Source: Acidobacteriota bacterium
GTDB taxonomy: Bacteria > Acidobacteriota > Terriglobia > Terriglobales > Acidobacteriaceae
NCBI GenBank assembly: GCA_013289765.1
Contig: JABCZI010000002.1
Span: forward strand, 555,450 to 619,449
Length of the DNA: 64,000 nucleotides
Direction of reading: 5' to 3'
A model generated the notes under the pieces. That model made no database searches, was not told where the DNA came from, and saw only the letters and a list, made by a program, of their open reading frames with translations. The translations under genes were made by a program, and so were the position numbers. Below, one piece after another: positions 57,927 through 64,000 of the stretch (position 1 is the first letter of the stretch; each line of letters begins with the position of its first letter).

Positions 57927-60686
57927 TCATTTCTTCAGCTCCGAAGGCCAGTTGCTGACCAACTGAAGCGGTGCCTGGACTTCCTCCTCGGAATGGTTTA
58001 CCAGCAACCGCTTGCCATCGGTGGAGACATCAAACGATTCACCCAGTCCTGGCGATGCGGCGTGGAACAGATGCTGCGGCGAACTGACTTCTACCGCCGA
58101 TTCCTTCAGCGCCACGGGGCAGACAAATAATTCGTCACTAAGGTTCTTGTAGAACAATTCTTTGCCATTCTGGTTCCACGCGGGGTAAGCTCCGCCATTG
58201 GCCGAGACCCTCCATTTACCTTTTCCTTCCGGGAAACTCGTTAAGTAGACTTCGATCTGTCCGGATTCATCGGAGACATAGGCTACCCAGTGGCCGTCGG
58301 GAGAAATTCGATAGGAGTAGAGACTCGATTGTGAGGAAGGCGGCTGCACGACCGCGACCGGCTTTGCATCCCCCTTGGCATCTACATTGATCGGCCGTAT
58401 CCAAAGGGAAACGTCTTTCTCACCCTCGCCCCAAAGGTAGGTTAGATATTTTCCATCGGGCGACCAGCCTGGGCTGTGATAGTTGTCCGGTGCAGCGAGT
58501 AATTTCTTCTCCGAACCGCTGCCGTCCGCGGACTTGGAGCGGATTTCGACGGTGCCACCTCCGGTGCTAAGTTGGACTGAAAATAAAAGCATCCTGCCGT
58601 CCGGAGACCAAGCAGGTTCCTGCACCACCTGGTCGTCGAAGGTGATGCGCGTTTTTGTTTTGCGCTCGAGGTCGAGCGTCCAGATGCCGGTTCCGTTGGC
58701 AAATGCGACGCGCTTGTTGTCCGGCGAGAGACGTACATCCCGCACGCCCAGCAGCGTTCGCGAATTCGTGATCGTCGTTTCCTGAGGGTCGTAGTCGGCA
58801 AGCACTTTCCCCGTGCGGTCAAACAACACCAGGTGGCTTTTTGCCGAGTCAGTACTGCCGGACTGGTAAATCAAAAGTCCGTTCTGGGAGACGGCGAAAA
58901 TGCTGCGCCATACGCCGACATCGTCGCGGAGATTGTTTACGAGCGAAATCGCCGACCCTGACAGAATGCCCCTTTCCGGATCGAAGGGTTGCGCCACCAG
59001 CGCCGTGTTGGCGCGATAGAGGAGATATCCGGACGCGTATTGTGCCGCCGAATCAGCGGCCTGGATGAGGTGTGCTTCCGTGCTATCGACAGATCCGAAA
59101 TAGATTCCGTTCTTGGTGGCATCGCCGCCGATGTGACTGGTAGCGAGAAAAATAAAATGTTTGCCGTCGGGCAGAAACCACGGCCAGCGATGGGTGGTGT
59201 GCTTGGCTTTGTCGAGCACCGTTGCCGGGGATGCTGTGCCGCCCTGGGCGCTCACTTTCATCAGCGCGCTTTGAAAGTCGGCGGCGAACACAATCACATC
59301 GTTGGCGCTCCAGCTTCCTCCCCGGGAATTGGGCGCGTCGGCCAATGCGGCAGCGGGGCCTCCAGTCGCGGGGATCTTCATTAACTTGCCGCCGGCAAAG
59401 AAGCCAATGTATCGGCCATCCGGCGACCAGAAAGGATGTGCAGCGCCCGCCGTGCCATCAAGTTGCTGCGCCGAATCACTGCTGAGCGAGCGCACCCACA
59501 GCAGCTTGGTTTCACCAGAATGCGCGACGAAGGCAATCTTATCGCCTAGCGGAGAAAGCACAGGCATGCCTCCGTTATCGCCGGTGGCATCGAGGAAAAA
59601 TTTGTCAGGCGGAGGAATTTCGGCGTGCAGCGATAAAGGCTGCTCGGAGGATTTCGCCCAGCGGTATCCGGCGAATCCAGCGAGGGCTACGAAAGCGAGA
59701 AGGATCGCCGCCAGTCCGGCACTCCAAGACTTATTCAAATGGCGAGGCAGCTTTGCGTCGTCTGTGGGTGATTCGGCGAGCCAGTGCAAATCCATCGCGA
59801 CGTCGTGCGCAGATTGGAAGCGGTCCGCAGGATCTTTCGCGAGGCAGGCACGCACCACGCGATCAAGTAATGGCGGAACGAGGGGTTGGGTCGCAGTGAT
59901 CGGCTCAGGATCTTTTTCCAGAATGGCGCTGAATACACTGAGTTGCGATTTGCCTTCGAAAGCGCGGCGTCCGGTAATCATTTCGTAGAGAACGCATCCG
60001 AAGCTGAAGAGGTCGCTGCGCGCGTCGGATTCGGCTCCTTGCAGAAGTTCGGGCGCCATGTATTGAAAAGTCCCGACAACAGAACCTTTCTGGGTGAGCG
60101 GCGACGCCACGGCGGTTAGCGAAGCCATGTTCATGGTCGGCGTGGAAGGAGTAAACGGGCCGGCCGCGCGCGCGGCAATTGCTACTTCTGGTTTTGCCAG
60201 ACCCGGCTTTGCCAAACCAAAGTCCATCAGCTTCGCGCCCGCCTTGGTCAGCATGATGTTCGCGGGCTTCAGATCGCGATGGATGATGCCCTGTTGGTGC
60301 GCCTTCTCCAGGGCTTGTGCGATCTCAGTTCCAATCTTCAGTACTTGATCAAGAGGTAGCGGGCCTTTCGCCAGTCGCTCGGCGAGAGTTTGGCCCTCGA
60401 GATACTCCATGACCAGGAAGTTGGTGCCATCCTGTGAGCCGATGTCGTGAAGCGTGCAGATGTTGGCGTGTTGAAGCGCGGAAATGGCCTTGGCTTCGCG
60501 CTCCATGCGCTGTTTCAATTCCGGGTCCGAGGAAAGATGCGACGGCAAAACCTTGATGGCGACCGCGCGATCGAGGCGCGTGTCTTTTGCACGATAAACT
60601 TCGCCCATGCCTCCAGCGCCGAGAGGCGAGAGGATTTCGTACGGGCCGAGTCTGGTGCCGGAGGTGAGCGCCATAGAGTCGCGCAA
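57927..60686 (-). CDS. Ser/Thr protein kinase with WD40/TolB-like beta-propeller
   Basis: The PASTA-type-free eukaryotic-like kinase has a Gly-rich loop (PLGAGGMGEVYRAKD, residues 21-35), catalytic Lys45 in AIKVL, HRDLKPAN with Asp138, and DFG at 155-157. An Ala/Pro-rich linker and one membrane helix (about 325-345) lead to an extracytoplasmic propeller of PD40/TolB-like WD repeats (SPDGRYIGFFAGG, WSPDGKYLTYLWG, SPDGHWVAYVSD). This fusion of a kinase to a propeller is very frequent in Acidobacteria. It senses envelope signals through the propeller and phosphorylates cytoplasmic targets. A TTG at 60686 with GAGG upstream appears to be the start; the ATG at 60674 is the alternative. Confidence 0.94.
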   Translation of the reverse strand: MRDSMALTSGTRLGPYEILSPLGAGGMGEVYRAKDTRLDRAVAIKVLPSHLSSDPELKQRMEREAKAISALQHANICTLHDIGSQDGTNFLVMEYLEGQTLAERLAKGPLPLDQVLKIGTEIAQALEKAHQQGIIHRDLKPANIMLTKAGAKLMDFGLAKPGLAKPEVAIAARAAGPFTPSTPTMNMASLTAVASPLTQKGSVVGTFQYMAPELLQGAESDARSDLFSFGCVLYEMITGRRAFEGKSQLSVFSAILEKDPEPITATQPLVPPLLDRVVRACLAKDPADRFQSAHDVAMDLHWLAESPTDDAKLPRHLNKSWSAGLAAILLAFVALAGFAGYRWAKSSEQPLSLHAEIPPPDKFFLDATGDNGGMPVLSPLGDKIAFVAHSGETKLLWVRSLSSDSAQQLDGTAGAAHPFWSPDGRYIGFFAGGKLMKIPATGGPAAALADAPNSRGGSWSANDVIVFAADFQSALMKVSAQGGTASPATVLDKAKHTTHRWPWFLPDGKHFIFLATSHIGGDATKNGIYFGSVDSTEAHLIQAADSAAQYASGYLLYRANTALVAQPFDPERGILSGSAISLVNNLRDDVGVWRSIFAVSQNGLLIYQSGSTDSAKSHLVLFDRTGKVLADYDPQETTITNSRTLLGVRDVRLSPDNKRVAFANGTGIWTLDLERKTKTRITFDDQVVQEPAWSPDGRMLLFSVQLSTGGGTVEIRSKSADGSGSEKKLLAAPDNYHSPGWSPDGKYLTYLWGEGEKDVSLWIRPINVDAKGDAKPVAVVQPPSSQSSLYSYRISPDGHWVAYVSDESGQIEVYLTSFPEGKGKWRVSANGGAYPAWNQNGKELFYKNLSDELFVCPVALKESAVEVSSPQHLFHAASPGLGESFDVSTDGKRLLVNHSEEEVQAPLQLVSNWPSELKK

Positions 60687-60758
60687 TTATAGTCCTCGTC
60701 CAATCACAGGCGTATTCAACGTTGTGCTAGTATGCGTGCGCTCTTGAAAGGAGCCTCC

Positions 60759-61202
60759 ATGAAGACGAAGCGGATCACCTTTTTGATTACGGTAACGCTG
60801 GGTGTGGGAGTGATGCTGGGGCTGCTGAGCGGCCGGATGTCGAGCGCGCAAGAGAAAGAGAAAGGCAATTTGAAAGGCGGCAAGATTCTGCAGCGAATCG
60901 AACTCAAGGGCGCACCGGGATGGGAAGCGATCCTGGTCGATCGCACTCTGCCAGCGGGCGCAGAGAGCGGCACTCACACGCAATCGGGCAATGAGATCGT
61001 GTACATCGAAAAAGGCTCTGTGATCTTCGAGACACCGGGCAAAGAAGCTAAGACGCTGAAGCCCGGCGAATCGTTCACCACGGTCGACGGCCAGGTGCAC
61101 AACGTAAAGAACGCCAGCAAGACCGAGCCCGCGAAGGCCTTGGCCTTTTACGTGGCGAAAAAGGGCACCCCGCTGGAGGAGCTGTCTGTTCCGGCGAAGT
61201 AG
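60759..61202 (+). CDS. Exported cupin-domain protein
   Basis: From the ATG at 60759 (GGAG upstream), a signal peptide (FLITVTLGVGVMLGLLSGRM) is followed by a single cupin barrel (about residues 40-145). It has LPAGAESGTHTQSGNEIVYI and LKPGESFTTVDGQVHNVKNA, with the first His conserved. Cupins bind a metal or a sugar; the second metal motif is only partly present. A short hairpin (61216-61244) lies just after the stop. The gene is divergent from the Ser/Thr kinase, with about 70 bases between the starts. Confidence 0.88.
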   Translation: MKTKRITFLITVTLGVGVMLGLLSGRMSSAQEKEKGNLKGGKILQRIELKGAPGWEAILVDRTLPAGAESGTHTQSGNEIVYIEKGSVIFETPGKEAKTLKPGESFTTVDGQVHNVKNASKTEPAKALAFYVAKKGTPLEELSVPAK

Positions 61203-61215
61203 GATTCCAGACGGC

Positions 61216-61244
61216 GGCACGGGCAGGGAGACGAAGCCCGTGCC
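61216..61244 (+). terminator. GC-rich hairpin after the cupin gene, possible terminator
   Basis: GGCACGGGC (61216-61224) pairs perfectly with GCCCGTGCC (61236-61244) over an 11-base loop, starting 13 bases after the cupin stop. It is followed by GAAATATTTGTTG, only a weak U-tract. Probable transcript end. Confidence 0.5.
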
Positions 61245-61441
61245 GAAATATTTGTTGGCAAGTTGAATGGTACAAGGAAATCGACAGGGGATGTAAGGTC
61301 AACTGGAATGACCTGATGATAATGAGTGTAAAGGCCCGGGTAGGTCACTTGACGTCCCGGCCCTGACGCCTCTACCCATACCGAATACGCTCCCCACAGG
61401 TTTCCGCCCCTCAGTTCTTCCTGTCGAAACATCCCATACGC

Positions 61442-61741
61442 TCATTGACTAGATTGGGGTGCACTGGACGTTCCTGATCGCATGATACGGCGCATCACAA
61501 ACCAGCCCCCGTTCAGTAGCAAGAAGGTGACGCAGCCAGCCTTTATTTGAGTCTTCAATACAATCCACCTGCTCTTGCGTGCTTCTTCATTCAGGACGGC
61601 GGTCTTTTCAGTTGACTGATCCTTCATCCACCCCGATAAGGCAACATCGAAATCGTGTCGATGGACAAAGACAGGAACGCAAATAGCAACTACTAAAGCA
61701 AGCAGTGCGGTTATCACGACCTGTCGAACCTTGGATCTCAT
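61442..61741 (-). CDS. Small membrane protein (hypothetical)
   Basis: The 99-residue protein from the ATG at 61741 has a first helix (VVITALLALVVAICVPVFVH), a hydrophilic middle (SGWMKDQSTEKTAVLNEEAR) and a second helix (GCVTFLLLNGGWFVMRRI). No family is recognised. The longer frame to 61942 starts inside the tRNA promoter region and is unlikely. Topology suggests both termini on the same side of the membrane. Confidence 0.55.
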   Translation of the reverse strand: MRSKVRQVVITALLALVVAICVPVFVHRHDFDVALSGWMKDQSTEKTAVLNEEARKSRWIVLKTQIKAGCVTFLLLNGGWFVMRRIMRSGTSSAPQSSQ

Positions 61742-61897
61742 ACGAGTGCAATTGTCCCACACGCTTTGGCGCTTGCACCCTTGGCACCCATCAACCGTCG
61801 TAACATCGCTACAGCACTCATCGACCCGTGGTCGTTCCTGATCAAGACCCGCCTGTTGCGCGAAAATTCCCCGCTGTGATAACTTATCTAATTGTCC

Positions 61898-61927
61898 CGG
61901 ACATCTGGAAGGGATCAAGGGTATACT
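61898..61927 (+). promoter_or_regulatory. Putative sigma-70-type promoter of the first tRNA gene
   Basis: CGGACA (61898-61903) and TATACT (61922-61927) are separated by 18 bases, a reasonable -35/-10 pair. The transcript would start near 61934, about 22 bases before the tRNA-Thr gene at 61956. It likely drives the tRNA cluster. Confidence 0.4.
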
Positions 61928-61955
61928 TGTGTCTGCGGACACTTGTCCCCCGCAC

Positions 61956-62031
61956 GCTGGCGTAGCTCAGTCGGTAGAGCACCTGATTTGTAATCAGGGG
62001 GTCGGGGGTTCAAATCCCTTCGCCAGCTCCA
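61956..62031 (+). tRNA. tRNA-Thr (anticodon TGT)
   Basis: GCTGGCG (61956-61962) pairs with CGCCAGC (62021-62027), followed by discriminator T and encoded CCA. The anticodon loop TTTGTAA has TGT. D-arm TAGCTCAG and T-arm GGTTCAAATCC are normal. It is the first gene of a tRNA cluster that leads to tuf. Confidence 0.96.
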
Positions 62032-62374
62032 GCATATGAAACGCAGGACATGAATTCAGAGCGACTTCCGGCAGGCTGCGGAATTCTTAGTTTCGGCAAC
62101 CAGGTGGCGCAACAGGTTTTTCCAACACACTTCATTCGGAAGCACATTCGAAACGATTCCGGCGTGCAGTGATCTTCGCGCAGCAAATTCGTAGCGCGAT
62201 TCTTGGTTTCCCTGCTTTGCGAAATTCGGACTTGCGAAAGTCTGGTTTTTAAAAGTTGAACTGCGGACCGGAAGCAGAAGTGTGCTGCCGCGGTCTGCGG
62301 ATTCGCGAGATGTCCTGCTGGATGGTTTGCTTGTTGAAGAAGAAGGGCAACGGCTGCATCGCCCGGCAGTATCT
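62032..62374. other. 343-base spacer between tRNA-Thr and tRNA-Tyr
   Basis: Both strands were read. ORFs here (for example 62056-62526 on the minus strand) run through the tRNA-Tyr antisense and are spurious. No further tRNA, hairpin terminator or repeat was convincingly seen. Confidence 0.4.
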
Positions 62375-62463
62375 GCACAGGTGGGTGAGTGGTTAAAGCC
62401 AACAGACTGTAAATCTGTCCCTCCTAGCGAGGTACGAAGGTTCGAATCCTTCCCTGTGCACCA
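62375..62463 (+). tRNA. tRNA-Tyr (anticodon GTA)
   Basis: GCACAGG (62375-62381) pairs with CCTGTGC (62453-62459), then A and CCA. The anticodon GTA is in GACTGTAAATC. The long variable arm typical of bacterial tRNA-Tyr makes it 89 bases. Confidence 0.96.
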
Positions 62464-62540
62464 GAATTTGAGCCGTTTAGCGGACGTGAGCGAAGCGGGA
62501 GTCCGCTGGCGAAATCCCGAGCGCATTTTGCGAGGGATCT

Positions 62541-62729
62541 GTGAGTTTTATGAGTCGCTTGGCCATGTCGTTGATTGCGTACCTGGTTTTGGGCGTACTG
62601 GCGTTTGCCACGTTGAGTGATTCGCGGATCCGGTTGGTGACGCTGCTGATTCTGGCGATGTTCGCGCTTAAAAGCTGGGTGCGTCGCAAGGATGTAATGC
62701 ATCCGGACGGCGAAAGCAAGTCAGAGTAA
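62541..62729 (+). CDS. Small two-helix membrane protein between tRNA genes
   Basis: The 62-residue product has two hydrophobic segments (AMSLIAYLVLGVLAFATL and VTLLILAMFALKSWV) and a charged tail. The start may be the GTG at 62541 (GAGGG close by) or the ATG at 62550. It sits between tRNA-Tyr and tRNA-Thr(GGT), read in the same direction. No family assigned; the regular hydrophobic pattern and strand fit a genuine small gene. Confidence 0.55.
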   Translation: MSFMSRLAMSLIAYLVLGVLAFATLSDSRIRLVTLLILAMFALKSWVRRKDVMHPDGESKSE

Positions 62730-62757
62730 GCCGGGAAGGTTTGCTGAGAAGTTTTTA

Positions 62758-62833
<76 letters not shown>

Positions 62834-62884
62834 GTGATTGGAAGTTGCGGAAGTTGAAAGTTTGAGAGCGGAAGGTTTGGGAAG

Positions 62885-62938
62885 GGCGCGACTTCAGTCG
62901 TGCCGCACGAGCATGGAATTGAAGCGGCTTTAAGCCGC
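62885..62938. repeat. Two palindromic REP-like hairpins in the tRNA spacer
   Basis: GGCGCGACT (62885-62893) pairs with AGTCGTGCC (62896-62904) with one G-T pair and a two-base loop. GCGGCTT (62924-62930) pairs with AAGCCGC (62932-62938) around a single base. The pair has the look of an interspersed intergenic repeat. Next to it are short GCTGATA repeats up to 62980. Confidence 0.5.
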
Positions 62939-62987
62939 CGAGGTTTTGCTGAAAGCTGACGGCTGATAGCTGATAGCTGCTTTAAGG

Positions 62988-63062
62988 GCGGGAGTAACTC
63001 AGTGGTAGAGTCACAGCCTTCCAAGCTGTTGGTCGCGGGTTCGATTCCCGTCTCCCGCTCCA
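62988..63062 (+). tRNA. tRNA-Gly (anticodon TCC)
   Basis: GCGGGAG (62988-62994) pairs with CTCCCGC (63052-63058), then T and CCA. The anticodon loop CTTCCAA gives TCC. T-arm GGGTTCGATTCCC is canonical. Length 75. Confidence 0.96.
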
Positions 63063-63081
63063 TGTTCTTGGTTCAGGTGTG

Positions 63082-63426
63082 ATGATGGCTTTCGAGCAGG
63101 CTGCAATCAAAATCGAGAAGCAGCAGGAATTTGCGAAGCTGCAAACGGCGGTGGAGCAAGCCTTTTCTGCCGGTAACGTAGAGCGGTTTCTCAAGCAGTT
63201 GGACCGCAAGGCGATTCGGGTTCGGGAGTTCGATGCGGTGCTTTCGGCGCGGGCGCTGGAAGAGGCAAGCGGATCAGCGGCGCGGCCAGACTTGAGTGCG
63301 TGGCAGTTGTACCAGGAACTACCGCTTTCTGATCAGGCGCAAATGCGGGAGTTTTACCTGTCGAAGCTGGAAACGGTGGATATGGCGCTGCGGCATAAGT
63401 TTAAGAAGCTGTATCAGTATTACTGA
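63082..63426 (+). CDS. Small hypothetical helical protein upstream of tuf
   Basis: The 114-residue protein is charged and helical: KIEKQQEFAKLQTAVEQAF, ERFLKQLDRKAIRVREFDAV, then LPLSDQAQMREFYLSKLETV. No signal or membrane segment and no recognised motif. An ATG at 63082 follows AGGTGTG; 63085 is an alternative. It sits between tRNA-Gly and tuf, where Acidobacteria often carry such a small gene. Function unknown. Confidence 0.65.
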   Translation: MMAFEQAAIKIEKQQEFAKLQTAVEQAFSAGNVERFLKQLDRKAIRVREFDAVLSARALEEASGSAARPDLSAWQLYQELPLSDQAQMREFYLSKLETVDMALRHKFKKLYQYY

Positions 63427-63513
63427 ACGGCGGGCACAAAGAAATTGCATAGGTCCTTCGGCGCAAAATGCGCGCCTCAGGATGACAAAGAGCTAGGAGC
63501 TGAGAGCAATTTT

Positions 63514-64000
<487 letters not shown>

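Overview
The window looks like a chromosomal segment of an Acidobacteriota genome, probably a Terriglobia/Koribacter-like lineage. This is inferred from gene content and not from a marker search. The supporting features are moderately high G+C, many large TPR proteins, a protein kinase fused to WD40-like propeller repeats, an exported VWA protein of a type common in Acidobacteria, exported proteins ending in an Ig-like domain plus a membrane segment and Cys-Gly-Gly-Gly, and a tRNA-Thr/Tyr/Thr/Gly cluster leading into tuf. No CRISPR array, transposase, prophage or rRNA gene was found.

Layout. 1-3.5 kb: an exported GH13 glucosidase cut by the window edge, glycerol kinase, and a decayed 3' remnant of the glycerol facilitator gene upstream of glpK. 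3.6-13.8 kb: a signalling block with a 2123-residue soluble hybrid histidine kinase (eleven 92-residue HAMP repeat units, GAF, kinase core, three receiver domains), followed by two NarL-type histidine kinases in a coupled operon. 13.9-17.8 kb: small stress/envelope proteins (glycine-zipper-like, SYLF, DUF3309), a TonB-type protein and an ECF sigma factor. 17.8-39.5 kb: a large cell-surface polysaccharide-type locus containing a degenerate nucleotidyltransferase with a left-handed beta-helix, a STAS protein, a thymidylate-kinase-like P-loop kinase, a GT4 glycosyltransferase, two GH99/GH71-like glycosidases, a flippase fused to a ParB-like domain, a TPR plus probable beta-barrel exporter, a GT-C-like membrane protein and several exported accessory proteins. 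39.6-43.5 kb: four receiver-domain proteins, two with LuxR-type DNA-binding domains, around a VWA protein. 43.6-47.3 kb: general-stress small proteins (lmo0937-like, CsbD, ferritin-like DUF892) and a LOG-family enzyme. 47.4-50.7 kb: a 1100-residue TPR protein. 51.1-51.7 kb: an AhpD-like peroxidase-related gene with an in-frame TGA at the position of the second cysteine of its CxxC motif, a compact hairpin directly downstream, and a one-base frameshift. 51.8-61.7 kb: glnS, a membrane protein, a split DsbD-type thiol relay (ccdA, TlpA-like, DsbD-alpha-like), a Ser/Thr kinase with beta-propeller, and a cupin. 61.9-64 kb: four tRNAs and the start of tuf.

The signalling block and the response-regulator block are separated by the polysaccharide locus. 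The HisKA_3-type kinases near 10-14 kb have no adjacent NarL regulator, and the NarL regulators at 40-43 kb have no adjacent kinase, so they are plausible partners (inference). The most unusual single item is the putative selenoprotein at 51.1-51.7 kb. Next are the flippase-ParB fusion and the 396-nt antisense overlap between the GT4 and GH99-like genes.
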